64,000 bases of DNA from DASZRZ01 sp963732925 (GCA_963732925.1 CAVTBJ010000006.1:248001-312000), one strand, 5' to 3'. Shown: positions 46,039 through 60,320, numbered from the stretch's first letter. Translations and numbers: made by a program. Notes: generated from the sequence alone by a model not told the origin.

Positions 46039-47952
46039 TTACTTCCACATCTCCACCGAGACGATCTGACCTTTTCCCGCAGCTGAACGGACGTATTCGA
46101 TCCGTGCTCTCACTCCCTCCAGATCGGTACAGGGCTTCAGTTCCCCTTTTGGAGTGAAGTTCCCGGCCGTAAAATCCACTTTGAAGTAATTTTCGGTGTG
46201 CAACGCCACCAGTTGGCCGCCGGAGTTCACCTTCAAGTCCAGCCTGGCAGGTTCCAGGCAGTGGACATCCTTCACGATGCCGTTCACCGCCAGGCGAGAT
46301 CCCCGCAGCGCGGCGCCCGCCGGACCGATCCGCTGCAACCGGGGAATTTCGGCGGTCTCCGATTGCTGCCCGGCCGCAGTCTTTTCTTCAGCAGAAGGGG
46401 ACACCGCGCTCGCATCGCTCTTCCGCTGTTCTCGGGCGCGCCTGCTCGCTTGCTTCGCGCTCTCCTGCGCGGTCGCATACTGTTCGGCTTGGGCCAGCAG
46501 GTTCTGTGCTGAAGCTTTGTCCTGCGGAGAGCTGGCAATTGCCATGGCAGTCTGGATCACCGAAAGCGCATCGCTGCCACGGCCCATCTGCATCAGTATC
46601 CTGGCGGTATTCAGTCGAAAAGCCGCATTGAGAGGGTCCAGTTCGACCGCCCGAAGCGAGAGCGAATGAGCCTCGTCGAGATTGCGACGGCGCATCCCGT
46701 AATACACCGCCAGCTCGTCATATGCCGGAGCGAACGAGGGATTCAACCGGATCGCCGCTCGCAAGCTGGATTCTGCCCGGGGCTGGTCCTCGCCATGACT
46801 GCCGGTCAGCGCAATGGAAGCGAAGTAATAATGGGCCAGATAGCTCTGAGTGTTAAGCGCCACGGCCTTGGTATACCACTTCCCGGCTTCTTCGAAGTTC
46901 TTATGGGTGAAAGCCAGGTAGCCCAAGGTTTCACAAGCCAAGACATTTTCCGGCTCCTCTCGCAGTACCTGCTGCGCCAGCGGCTGCGCGTCTTTGGTTC
47001 GCCCACTGTATGCCATAAAGTCCGCCCGAAAGGCATCGGCCTGCGGCGCGCTCATGGGCTCGATCTTGAACTGCGATTCATCCACTTCGGTTGTGCCCGG
47101 CATGCGAAACACTCCGAACTGGACCTGCCTCACATAGTTATCCAGGTCCGATTGCAGTTTCTTCAAATCGCCAAACGCAATCGTCGCCGCGGCAACCGGA
47201 TCGTTCTTCTGCGCCATGAGTTGAATGTAATCCAGGATGTGATGCGTATTCTCCCGCTGGTCTTTGATCTGCAGGTAATGCGTCAGGGCCCAGGACTCTG
47301 CATAGAAAATTGAGCCTTTCTCCTCCTCGTGATAATAGGGCGAGTTGTGATCCACTCGAAGGAGGGTCTCCAGCGGGAGAGGGCGAGTCCTGGCCAACAG
47401 CGCTAAATTCTCCTGGCTGGGTTTGCCCAGGAGCACGTCCTTGCTGCGGATCTCGGTGTTCTCGTAGAACTCGGCCAGCCCTTCGTTCAGCCATAGGGGA
47501 ATCCACTGCGCGGAGTTGCGCAACAGGAAGTGCGTGTATTCGTGATACACGACCGCATAGGGGTGCTCTCCCGGCGCGTCCATCAGCAAGAGCACGTAAT
47601 TCTTGTCGGGAGTTGGAAAGAACAATCCTGAGAGCTGCAGCTTGCCCTTTCCCAGGTATGCCGTCGGCTCAAGCTGCCGAAAATCCTTCCCGCTCTTAAG
47701 GGCCAGCACCACGATGGGCGAGCCCTCGACTCGGACATTGGGAAAGGCGGCGTGAAAGACCGAGCGCATGCGCTCGAGCTCCCAGCCTACATGGCGCGCC
47801 TGCTTCTCACTTGCATTGCTTACGATGGTGAAGTGAGGGGTCCCGATCGAGAACCAGATCTCGTTTTTCTCCCGCGCGGACGAAAACAGAGCGCACAGCA
47901 GCAATGCCAGCAGCAGTGTCCCTCGCACAAATGGGGTTTTCGGCGCCTTCAT
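46039..47952 (-). CDS. Exported DUF1570/peptidase MA-like zinc protein with TPRs
   Basis: A 637-residue exported protein. A signal peptide (FVRGTLLLALLLCALFSSA) is followed by a gluzincin-like domain with HEYTH at about 137-141 and the third ligand in LNEGLAEFYE (Glu157 or Glu161), so a zinc peptidase is likely. Tetratricopeptide repeats follow (CETLGYLAFTHKNFEEAGKW, SLRAAIRLNPSFAPAYDELA), then a charged linker and a C-terminal beta domain ending GKGQIVSVEMWK. Substrate unknown. The start MKAPKTPF precedes the signal peptide directly. Confidence 0.82.
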   Translation of the reverse strand: MKAPKTPFVRGTLLLALLLCALFSSAREKNEIWFSIGTPHFTIVSNASEKQARHVGWELERMRSVFHAAFPNVRVEGSPIVVLALKSGKDFRQLEPTAYLGKGKLQLSGLFFPTPDKNYVLLLMDAPGEHPYAVVYHEYTHFLLRNSAQWIPLWLNEGLAEFYENTEIRSKDVLLGKPSQENLALLARTRPLPLETLLRVDHNSPYYHEEEKGSIFYAESWALTHYLQIKDQRENTHHILDYIQLMAQKNDPVAAATIAFGDLKKLQSDLDNYVRQVQFGVFRMPGTTEVDESQFKIEPMSAPQADAFRADFMAYSGRTKDAQPLAQQVLREEPENVLACETLGYLAFTHKNFEEAGKWYTKAVALNTQSYLAHYYFASIALTGSHGEDQPRAESSLRAAIRLNPSFAPAYDELAVYYGMRRRNLDEAHSLSLRAVELDPLNAAFRLNTARILMQMGRGSDALSVIQTAMAIASSPQDKASAQNLLAQAEQYATAQESAKQASRRAREQRKSDASAVSPSAEEKTAAGQQSETAEIPRLQRIGPAGAALRGSRLAVNGIVKDVHCLEPARLDLKVNSGGQLVALHTENYFKVDFTAGNFTPKGELKPCTDLEGVRARIEYVRSAAGKGQIVSVEMWK

Positions 47953-48190
47953 GTCTCGTCCTGAACGATTCCCGTGGCTTTGAGCTTTCGAATGAATCCC
48001 TTTGCTTCCCCGGGCTGCCATGGTCCGCTTGCCCTGGAGCTTGCGAATCCTACTACTAACAAGACCCGGGATTGCAACCCCTGATTGATTAAGGCTGTAA
48101 ATCCTTTTAGTTAGAAGTCAGGTCAGGACGCACAATGCGGTAAGTAATGGGGAAGCAGAGATCGAAAAGCAGACACAAAGAGGAGCGAAA

Positions 48191-48703
48191 TCATGCGCTC
48201 TGCTGGGCGGGAACTGTGCCCTGTGTAGCCCGCGGCCGAAAGGCGATGAGCGGAAGCTGACGGACCAGCCGCCGGCGATCTTCCTCGCCACCCCGGTATT
48301 TCCAGCCGAGCAGCCAACTGAATCCCCGACGGACAATGGGAGTGATGAAGCGGTTTCGGTGCTCGTAGCCCTGGATCACTCGCATGGCCTCTTCTTCGCC
48401 AAGAAAGCGATGCGCGGCGGCGAAATGCCGCGAGCCGACGGTTACTTCTTCGCCGGGCCTCGCCTCAATGTTGCGCACCCAGTCCGAATTGGGACCAAAG
48501 CCGTTGGCCACCACGACTTCAGGGCCTTCCTTGCGATACTCGACGACTTCCAGCACGGTCTGGCGGCGCTTTCCCGTGCGGCGACCAATGTGAGTCAGGA
48601 GTACGAAGCGCTTTCCCAGCAGCCAGCCCAGGTGAAAGCGATAGAGGTAGACAGGCGTGCGAAGAAAATACCAAAAGGGGCCCTTCTTCTTGATCGCGAC
48701 CAT
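48191..48703 (-). CDS. DDN-like deazaflavin-dependent nitroreductase family protein
   Basis: A 170-residue protein with YRFHLGWLLGKRFVLLTHIG, RRTGKRRQTVLEVVEYRK, VVANGFGPNSDWVRNIEA and FITPIVRRGFSWLLGW, the pattern of F420/flavin-binding DDN-type split-barrel proteins. Members reduce nitro compounds or quinones with F420H2, but many have no known activity. ATG 48703 sits behind AGGAGG, which decides the start against a 100-codon upstream extension. Confidence 0.85.
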   Translation of the reverse strand: MVAIKKKGPFWYFLRTPVYLYRFHLGWLLGKRFVLLTHIGRRTGKRRQTVLEVVEYRKEGPEVVVANGFGPNSDWVRNIEARPGEEVTVGSRHFAAAHRFLGEEEAMRVIQGYEHRNRFITPIVRRGFSWLLGWKYRGGEEDRRRLVRQLPLIAFRPRATQGTVPAQQSA

Positions 48704-48730
48704 GCCGGACCTCCTAATCTCCATTTTCAC

Positions 48731-48951
48731 ATGTTCGCTGCAGTTCCGCAGGGCATTACCGATGTTGAAGCAATTGCGACTCATATCGCCGCCGATTGGA
48801 AGACTTCCCGCGCTCGGGACGCAAGGTTCCGGACTTTGACGAAGATAGTACTCGCGAATTGATCGTCGACAGCTACCGCCTGGTCTATTTGCCAGGACGG
48901 AGCGAGGGCCTGATTGCCACTGTGGTTCACGGCAAGCGCATCCTAAAATAA
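48731..48951 (+). pseudogene. ParE/RelE-type toxin remnant
   Basis: Two pieces in different frames make a broken ParE-like toxin. The first (from ATG 48731) reads VPQGITDVEAIATHIAADW, like the N-terminal D-L-x-x-I-x-x-Y-I-A helix; the second reads RRLEDFPRSGRKVPDFD, ELIVDSYRLVYLPG and TVVHGKRILK, the C-terminal sheet, ending at 48951. About 15-20 residues between them are missing, so both a deletion and a frame change occurred near 48795. No antitoxin gene is recognisable next to it. Confidence 0.6.
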
Positions 48952-48980
48952 TGAACCACCCGAGTCTTGCAGCGCTTTGC

Positions 48981-49022
48981 CAAAAAGCAAAAAGGCCACG
49001 TTGATTTCTCAACGTGGCCTTC
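48981..49022 (-). terminator. rRNA operon terminator
   Basis: Read on the minus strand, a 13-base-pair stem (AAGGCCACGTTGA with TCAACGTGGCCTT) with a GAAA loop is followed by TTTGCTTTTT. It lies about 10 bases after the 5S gene and ends the rRNA operon. Confidence 0.85.
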
Positions 49023-49032
49023 AGTTTTAATC

Positions 49033-49146
<114 letters not shown>

Positions 49147-49250
49147 AACTTGAGCCGTTTTGCGGGCGTTTGAGCCCGCCGGCGCGAAATCCTGAGCGAA
49201 GCCAAGGATCTCGAACGGCAATCTGCAAAGAACAAGGTCGATGTTCGACC

Positions 49251-49266
49251 ACTGAATAGCATAGGG
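49251..49266. repeat. Outer 23S processing stem, one arm
   Basis: ACTGAATAGCATAGGG at 49251-49266 is perfectly complementary to CCCTATGCTATTCAGT at 52544-52559. The two arms flank the 23S gene outside the inner stem, so the precursor can close in two nested helices. Confidence 0.8.
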
Positions 49267-49423
49267 ACTTTCAACTTCAAGGCAAACAGCGGCTTGAATC
49301 TCAAATCGCTGCGGCGCACAGGCAAGCTCAGTCGCCAAAACCACTGATAGGCCGCCGGCCAGGTTTTGCTGGCGGCCGGAGCCTGGCGGCTGAAGCCTGC
49401 TTCTCATGCACCGGGTAAATTTT

Positions 49424-52383
<2,960 letters not shown>

Positions 52384-52517
52384 ATAAAATTTACTCAGCA
52401 CACGCGGCCGCCTTGCCCTTCAGCAAAAACCGCCGTTTGCGCCTCATAAATTCCTGGCACCACTGACCTGCTCCTCGCCCTTCTTCGCAGAAGAACACCA
52501 GCAGGTCTAAGGCACTC

Positions 52518-52531
52518 ATAAAATTTACTCG
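52518..52531. repeat. Direct repeat of the 23S processing-stem arm
   Basis: CATAAAATTTACTC occurs at 52383-52396 and again at 52518-52531. The second copy could also pair partly with the arm at 49416-49426, giving an alternative precursor fold. Confidence 0.6.
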
Positions 52532-52767
52532 CCTTGTAGTTACCCTATGCTATTCAGTTGTCAAACATCGCTACGCCAGCTTCGCCAGCGTCCCGCCATG
52601 TGCGGGGTCGAACAGTCCCCCGATTCGAATCGAGGGCCCCGGAACACGCAGCTTCAGCGCGTTCTGAGGCATGGACTGCCCATCGTTCGGCGCCTGGCGG
52701 CAGATCGATAGGACCGTATGAAAAAAGACGGTTGCCGCCAAGACGCCCAACCATGGGCAGATGGTTT

Positions 52768-52843
52768 TGGTGGAGCTGACCGGGATCGAACCGGTGACCC
52801 CCTGCTTGCAAAGCAGGTGCTCTCCCAGCTGAGCTACAGCCCC
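52768..52843 (-). tRNA. tRNA-Ala (TGC)
   Basis: The minus strand reads GGGGCTGTAGCTCAGCTGGG at the 5' end and CCGGTTCGATCCCGGTC at the T arm, with acceptor pairing and an encoded CCA. The anticodon loop TTTGCAA gives TGC. It lies in the 16S-23S spacer, next to tRNA-Ile. Confidence 0.95.
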
Positions 52844-52849
52844 TTCTAA

Positions 52850-52927
<78 letters not shown>

Positions 52928-53168
52928 CGGAGAGCTCCGATTGAACCATGCCAAAATGATTCCCAAGATGATTCGAGGACAGGTTGAACGTGCGTCAGGC
53001 TAAGCCTGAATTGACGATCACGGCAATTGAGCCGGGAAAGAGAGATCGAGCAGAAGCTCCCTCAAAATCGGATCAGTGACTTTGAGGGGTACATGCCAAC
53101 ATCCTCTGCCAACTTCCTTGCGGAAGCGCTCCATCCGGAGCAAGGCAGAAGTGGCATGACGTTCTCTC

Positions 53169-54690
<1,522 letters not shown>

Positions 54691-55578
54691 ACCTGATCCT
54701 TATGCGACCCGGAACACCGAAGCCCCGGATCGCGGGATTGAAATTGCGAGATCCGCTCGACTTAAACCCGAGCTCCATCACTCGCGACTGGCACGTTCAA
54801 CCTGTTGTCAAAGACCAAATCCGCTACCGCACTGGGCGGGCGCTTTCAGTCAACACAGCCGGCACACTAGTTGCCGTCCGTGCGTCCTCGAAACCTTTCA
54901 AGGGTACCTCGACCCCGATGCGCTGTCAACCTGCCATTCACAGGGAGCGCAGTCTCGTTTTCCGCTTTTTTGTCCCGTTTTCCGCAGCTTTTCCGCAGCG
55001 TTGCGCCTCCCCCGCGACGTTGTTCCGAAACCCAGAACCACGCCACACGGTTGGCCGACATGAATCCACCGGAGCGCACAAACGCTCGTGAAAAAACTCA
55101 GCCAATCCTGAAAATATCTAGCTGGGAGATCTTGCGAATCGACGCCCAACCCATCGGGCTTCTCTGGCCCGATTTCCAGTTCCGTGGCCGGAACCGTTCT
55201 CGATTGCTGTCGTAGTTCGATGCTCGGCCATGGCAAATGACTCAAAATCCCGACGGCCGGACCGCTCGGAAGCCGCATCGCACGCAAAGCGTGCACGGCA
55301 ACAAGAAAAGCGAAGACTTCAAAAGAACTCTTGGAGGCTTTGCGACGGATCGCGTAACCCTTCGAGGACCTTGTCCCCGAATGCTGCCCCGGACGGGGCG
55401 ATTGTGAGCGGCTCTGCCGGTGTCGGCTGCTTTGTTCTGCCGATCTCGTTTCCGCCGGACTCAGCCAGCGTCCTTGCGCCATCTCTGACTCAGTGTTTAT
55501 ATCACCCGGGGACACAGCGCGCAAGCCCCCTTGATAAATCCTCTCCCGGATAGCGGCTTGGAGGTCAAACCTGCTTTT
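54691..55578. other. rRNA operon leader region
   Basis: About 890 bases upstream of 16S without a supported gene. It holds the promoter candidate at 55496-55524 and, at 54802-54820 on the minus strand, GGTCTTTGACAACAGG, which resembles a boxA-type antitermination site. Long Arg/Pro-rich open frames here have no family likeness. Confidence 0.5.
55496..55524 (-). promoter_or_regulatory. Candidate rRNA operon promoter
   Basis: On the minus strand TTGCGC (55524-55519) and TATAAA (55501-55496) are spaced by 17 bases, followed by CACTGAGTC. It lies about 800 bases upstream of 16S. A second, closer promoter is possible but I could not recognise one. Confidence 0.5.
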
Positions 55579-56322
55579 TTACGACGAAGGACTCTTGAAT
55601 TGCACCGCGATCACATGCGCCGTCTGGCTCCCGGTGTTCTGCAAGCTCCCGGAATTTCCATTCAGCCAGGACACATCGCCCAGCTTGCCATGAAGATGTT
55701 CTCCGCTCCCGCTCGCCAGCTCTCCATCGGCCACCCAGACGATCAGTTGCGGATTGGCCCCCGCATCATCATCGCTCCGCATGCCGGGAGCAATCTGCAG
55801 GTCTGTGGCCTGTACCCGCGAGTTATTCAGCATGACATCCTCAATGTGTCCATGGCCGAGGTCGAGCGAGTGTTCGCCCTCGGGAGATGGTTGATTTTCT
55901 GCTCGCCCGGACGGAGCTTTCATAAGCTCGGCGACGATCACCCGGAAGTCGCCTCCTGTGTTCGTCACCCTGTGCGTCAGCGGCGCCTGGCTGAACCGCA
56001 CCTGCCCTGTCTGGTGACGTATCAGGTGCACTGGCTTGCCCGGCACAAACTCCTCCAGTTGCGCATCCGTCAGATAGACGGCGACATAATCGTGGTCGTG
56101 GCGGTGTAGCTTCATGGTCGCGCCCGATGCAAGCTCGGCACGATATACGTGTACATAATCGTTGGTCATCAGCAGATGATGGTGCTGTTCCTGGTCCACG
56201 GGAATGGGGGTAGCGTTCTGCTCCGCCCTGCGGGATTGCCGGTTGCAGGCTGCAAGGAAGATCAGCAGAGCGACACAGCAGGTGGCCGCTCTGGCTCGCC
56301 GGAACGTCGATGGGAAAATCAT
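55579..56322 (-). CDS. Lipoprotein with cupin-like fold
   Basis: A 247-residue protein with a lipoprotein signal (CCVALLIFLAAC, lipobox Leu-Ala-Ala-Cys at about 26). Two cupin-like blocks are visible: ASGATMKLHRHDHDYVAVYL, with three His that could bind metal, and VADGELASGSGEHLHGKLGD near the end. The first block is a plausible metal site; no enzymatic signature is certain. It is probably anchored to the membrane. It converges with nothing and sits upstream of the rRNA leader. Confidence 0.7.
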   Translation of the reverse strand: MIFPSTFRRARAATCCVALLIFLAACNRQSRRAEQNATPIPVDQEQHHHLLMTNDYVHVYRAELASGATMKLHRHDHDYVAVYLTDAQLEEFVPGKPVHLIRHQTGQVRFSQAPLTHRVTNTGGDFRVIVAELMKAPSGRAENQPSPEGEHSLDLGHGHIEDVMLNNSRVQATDLQIAPGMRSDDDAGANPQLIVWVADGELASGSGEHLHGKLGDVSWLNGNSGSLQNTGSQTAHVIAVQFKSPSS

Positions 56323-56705
56323 GGCGAAGCATTGTACGACGGCAACCGGGTCGCAGTACGCGGTTTCTCTGCGACAATCCCTGAGGCTCGCCAGGGCACG
56401 AAGGTGTGAGTCAAAAGTAAAGAGGAACCTCTGTGGGTAGTGGCGAGTGTCCTCAAGAACTACGAAGTAGAAAGTAAGAAGGCGCTGTTGGTGCTGTTCT
56501 GAAATCCTAAAGAAAGGCTGTTCTGAAGGATTCCCATTTTGTTTAGCTCCTTCGACCTGGTAGCGGTACGTCAGAGGAAGGCATTACTGCACCGGGCGCG
56601 TGGCTCCCGAACGAATTCGCTTCACGTTGCTGAGGGGGCGGCTCTCAGGAACGTCCTTGTGATCGCCAACCCTCTGCTAAAATGACTTCGACCTCTTTCC
56701 TTTGT
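56323..56705. other. Spacer without a supported gene
   Basis: About 380 bases before tRNA-Pro. GCTGTTCTGAA occurs twice (about 56493 and 56518), otherwise nothing stands out. Confidence 0.4.
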
Positions 56706-56782
56706 CGGGACGTGGCGCAGCCTGGTAGCGCACTTGCTTGGGGTGCAAGGGGTCGGCGGTTCAAATCCGCCCGTCCCGACCA
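56706..56782 (+). tRNA. tRNA-Pro (GGG)
   Basis: CGGGACGTGGCGCAGCCTGG at the 5' end, anticodon loop TTGGGGT giving GGG, T arm GGCGGTTCAAATCCGCC, acceptor closing with GTCCCG and encoded CCA. A T run follows, probably a simple terminator. Confidence 0.95.
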
Positions 56783-56945
56783 TTTTTCATTTTTTGCGCT
56801 CTGATTCTGCCCTCTGAAAAATCACGCCGAACGGCCTCCTATACCCAGGCCCGGCATAAGCACTCCCGTCCTGCGTCTCGTTTTCCTCAATTCGATATAG
56901 GCATGAATCCAAGTTCTGAAATCGTCCGCGCTTGACTTTCAGGTA

Positions 56946-56974
56946 TTGACGTACATAGAACCACAATGTATAAG
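56946..56974 (+). promoter_or_regulatory. Promoter and PadR-type operator of the padR operon
   Basis: TTGACG (56946-56951) and TATAAG (56969-56974) are 17 bases apart, 11 bases before the start codon. Between the boxes lies the inverted repeat TACAT (56952-56956) and ATGTA (56966-56970), spaced by 9 bases, similar to the ATGTA-rich palindromes bound by PadR regulators. Binding there would block polymerase, so autorepression is likely. The very short leader implies a start near the first codon. Confidence 0.65.
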
Positions 56975-56984
56975 ACTCCTACGT

Positions 56985-57323
56985 ATGGACATGGGTAAGG
57001 ATCTGGTTGCTGCCTCCGCCACGCCGCTCGTGCTCGCCATACTCGCCGAAGGCGACAGTTACGGCTATGCCATCATCAAGAGAGTGGCTGAGTTGTCTGG
57101 CGGGCATCTACAGTGGACTGACGGCATGCTCTATCCCGTGCTGCACCGGCTTGAGCGCCAAGGTCACGTTGCGGCGAAGTGGTCCGCGTCCGAGAACGGC
57201 CGCAGGCGCAAGTACTACCGGATCACTAGAGAGGGCCGGGCGCAGCTCGCAGCCCAGCGGCAGCAGTGGCAGGTGGTGGACGGCACCCTGCGGGGTATCT
57301 GGATGAAGGCGCGCATGGCATGA
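56985..57323 (+). CDS. PadR family transcriptional regulator
   Basis: A 112-residue winged-helix repressor. The start DLVAASATPLVLAILAEGDS, YGYAIIKRVAELSGG, WTDGMLYPVLHRLERQGHV and ASENGRRRKYYRITREGR are the classical PadR motifs, in order. It lacks the long C-terminal extension, so it belongs to the short subgroup. Its stop overlaps the start of the next gene by four bases (ATGA), so translation is coupled. ATG 56985 chosen over an ORF start 13 codons upstream, which would cover the promoter. Confidence 0.92.
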   Translation: MDMGKDLVAASATPLVLAILAEGDSYGYAIIKRVAELSGGHLQWTDGMLYPVLHRLERQGHVAAKWSASENGRRRKYYRITREGRAQLAAQRQQWQVVDGTLRGIWMKARMA

Positions 57324-58690
57324 CAACCTTCGCCGATCGACCGCTCGAGGAGCAAATCGCCCAGTGGCGGGCGTACGTACGCCATCGGCAGACATTTCAT
57401 GCTGCCGACGTGGAGGAGCTCGAGGGACATCTGCGCGATGAACTGGTGGCGCTCACCAATGCCGGGCTCAGAGGTGATGAAGCTTTCCTGGTCGCGGTCA
57501 AACGCATGGGTAGCCTCGATGCGCTGTCACGCGAGTTTGCACTCGCGCACTCGGAGCGGCTGTGGAAGCAGTTGGTCACTGCCCCCGGTGCTGCTGATGA
57601 CCCGGCGAGCACTGCACACGGCGAGACGCTCGTCGTCCTGAGCCTTGCCCTCGCTGCGGCGGTTGCCATTAAAGTGCCGGCGCTGTTCGGCCTTCGCTTC
57701 GGCGCTGGTAACGAGCCGTTCTACGCCCGGAACGTCAGCCTGTTCGTCCTGCCGATACTCACCATCTACTTCGCGTGGAAGCGCGGGTCGGACCGTTTCG
57801 GCAGCCTGTGGCTGGCGCTGCCCTTCGCGGCCGGAGCTGTTTTTGCCAACATCTACCCCTTTCGCGCTGGCAGCGACACTGAGGCCCTGACCGCTCTCCA
57901 CTTGCCAATTGCTTTGTGGTTGGCCGTCGGCTTTGCGTACGTCCGAAACCGCTGGTTTAAGAATGGTGGACGCATGGACTTCGTGCGGTTCTCGGGCGAG
58001 CTGGTCATCTACTACGTTCTCATCGCGCTTGGCGGAGGCGTCCTCACCAGCTTTACGATGATGATGTTCCACTCCATCGGGATGAACGCTGAATGGCTGG
58101 TAGGGCAGTGGCTGATACCGTGCGGGGCGATGGGGGCCGTCATCGTCGGATCCTGGCTCGTGGAGGCGAAGCAAAGTGTCATCGAGAACATGGCGCCGGT
58201 GCTGACCAGGCTCTTCACGCCGCTGTTCACAGTTCTGCTGCTGGTGTTTCTGGCCACGATGGCGTGGACAGGCAGCCCTATCAACGTAGAGCGGCAGGTA
58301 CTGATCGGCTTCGACCTGCTGCTGGTTCTGGTCGTTGGGCTGGTGCTCTACGCCGCCTCCGCACGCGACACGCAGGCACCGTCCGACTTCTTCGACGGCC
58401 TGCAACTGCTGCTCGTGGTCAGCGCGCTCATGGTCGATGGGGTGGCGCTGGCGGCGATTGCAGCCCGCATCTCCGAGTTTGGCTTCACTCCCAACCGAGT
58501 GGCGGCTCTTGGCGAGAATCTCATTCTGCTCGTCAACCTGGCGTGGTCGGCGTGGCTCTATGCCTGTTTCCTGCGTCACCGGGGCTCGTTTGCCGCCCTG
58601 GAACGATGGCAGATTGCCTACCTCCCTGTGTATTCTGTGTGGGCGGCAGTGGTAGTTGTCCTGTTCCCGCCCGTGTTCGGCTACCGTTGA
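57320..58690 (+). CDS. Multi-pass membrane protein with permease-prefix-like N-terminus
   Basis: A 456-residue protein coupled to padR. Residues 1-85 (ADRPLEEQIAQWRAYVRHRQ, VEELEGHLRDELVALTNAG, AFLVAVKRMGSLDALSREFA) form the helical 'permease prefix' region usually found at the N-terminus of MacB-type ABC permeases. The rest is about ten hydrophobic helices (for example VIYYVLIALGGGVLTSFTMM and LFTPLFTVLLLVFLATMAW) and not an ABC permease, resembling DUF4153-type membrane proteins. No ATPase is nearby. It may sense or transport membrane-active compounds; this is inference from PadR control. Confidence 0.7.
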   Translation: MTTFADRPLEEQIAQWRAYVRHRQTFHAADVEELEGHLRDELVALTNAGLRGDEAFLVAVKRMGSLDALSREFALAHSERLWKQLVTAPGAADDPASTAHGETLVVLSLALAAAVAIKVPALFGLRFGAGNEPFYARNVSLFVLPILTIYFAWKRGSDRFGSLWLALPFAAGAVFANIYPFRAGSDTEALTALHLPIALWLAVGFAYVRNRWFKNGGRMDFVRFSGELVIYYVLIALGGGVLTSFTMMMFHSIGMNAEWLVGQWLIPCGAMGAVIVGSWLVEAKQSVIENMAPVLTRLFTPLFTVLLLVFLATMAWTGSPINVERQVLIGFDLLLVLVVGLVLYAASARDTQAPSDFFDGLQLLLVVSALMVDGVALAAIAARISEFGFTPNRVAALGENLILLVNLAWSAWLYACFLRHRGSFAALERWQIAYLPVYSVWAAVVVVLFPPVFGYR

Positions 58691-58720
58691 TACCTCGCTC
58701 GATATCCAAAGATCCAAAGC

Positions 58721-59927
58721 TCAGTGGGGCTGGGGACCCTGAACAACTTCGACGAACTCCTCCGCACGAATCCACTTGTTGAAAGCTTGGCGGACTTGGG
58801 CGGCGGTCATAGCATAGTAGTGCTGCGCCGCCTGCACCGGTTCATCGAGGGGAAGCCCCAGTTCCGCGCGCCCTAGCAGTCCTTCCGCGACCCTGGTTTC
58901 ACTGGCCTCCGCCAGGGGTATCTGGCGCAAGAGCATGGCTTTGGCCTGCTGCAATTCCGCGGCGCCGACATCGGTGGTTTGCATCTGGTGCAAATCGCGG
59001 ACAATCAGTGCGTTGGCTTTGGAGACATTTGCCGGCTCGCTGCCATACTCAATCCGGTACACGGTTCGCGTCTTTCCAGCCTCCATCTGGTCGGAGACGT
59101 AATACACGTATCCGGTCTGCTGGCGCAGATCGCGGTACAGCCGTGTGGCGTAAAACCCGCCGCCCAAAACGTGATTTCCGGTCTGGAGCGCATAATAATC
59201 AGGATTGAACCGGTTCATCGGCAACTCTTCGGCCAATTCCACGCTGTCCTGCACGCTGGTGGGGTCGGGCACGACCGCCGCCGAAGCTTTGTTGGGCGGA
59301 ACCGGAGGATATTCCGCCGGCGGCTTTGGCCCCGAGGCCTGCCATTTTCCGAAGTGCTGTTCGAAGGTGCTTCGAGCTTCCTGCGGAGTCACGTCTCCAA
59401 TGACCACAATGGTCGTCATGTCGGGCCGGAAGACGCGTGATCAGTTTGTACGTAGGATTGGAAAGATCACGGGCGACCTCCTGCTCAATGGCGCCTCGCT
59501 CCTGATTCCATTCCGATTGTGAATCCATTACGCCCTTCATGCAGGCCGCATCCGCGTGCAGCGCCACCTCAAGGTCTTGCGCAGGCACGGTGGAAAAATA
59601 CTGCGTGATGTTTTGCTGCGTGTCGGCATCGTTGTCTCCGCCGAGTTGTGCATAGATGGCCGCGGTCTGGTCGGCACTCATTCCCTGGCACCCGCGGAAC
59701 AACATGTGCTCCTGCGCATGGGCCATGCCGGGAAAACCCTTGGGCGTTTCATTCGCGCCTACCAGGTAGTTGTCATACACACTGACCGCCGGCGCCAGCG
59801 GATTGCGAATCACAATCACGCGCAAACCGTTCTTCAGCGTCGCACGGCTTATGTCGGTAGCGGCGAACGCCGGCAAGGAAAGAAGCACCACGGCTAACAA
59901 CGTTGTCAAGACTGGCTTTCGTAACAT
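58721..59927 (-). pseudogene. M16 (insulinase-like) peptidase, internally deleted and frameshifted
   Basis: The N-terminal part has a signal peptide (VLTTLLAVVLLSLPAFA), ISRATLKNGLRVIVI, the inverted zinc motif H70-AQ-E73-H74 (HAQEH) and the third ligand Glu150 in AIEQEVARDLSNPTYK. At about 59422-59445 it jumps, in another frame, to FRPDMTTIVVIGDVTPQEAR, then PDYYALQTGNHVLGGGFYA and LDEPVQAAQHYYAMTAAQVR, which in full-length relatives belongs to the second M16 domain. So a two-domain peptidase of about 850 residues appears reduced to about 400 by loss of its middle. Unlikely to be active. Confidence 0.75.
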
Positions 59928-60320
59928 TCAGAACCTCGAGAATCACTTGCAGTTGGGCCATCAGCGCTGCCTGGGCTAAACGATAGACAAAACACCCGGA
60001 ACCTTGAGCGGATTCAGGAGAACCGGCCCTCCGTTCGCGCGTGAAGACCGCTTCTTCTTAGAGGACCGCCTCTCCTCATTAGATGCAGACCTGGTGGATA
60101 ATCCAACTCCGAGGCGACTTCCTGGAGCCAAGGTCTACATTTGTCCGCCCGTCCCGGCCATCCAACTTCAGTGCGCTTTTCAAAGACCTGCCTGCTCATT
60201 TTATTATTTTAGAACTCCTGCGCGGCTTCGGTGATGATAGGGTCACGACAGTTGCGCAGGGATCGCGTCGCAAATTGCTTGAACCGCAACTTGGGAATTC
60301 GGAAAGGGAGAGCCACGGGC
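59928..60320. other. Divergent spacer without a supported gene
   Basis: About 390 bases between the M16 remnant and the haemoglobin gene. No clear promoter, RNA or coding frame was found. Confidence 0.4.
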
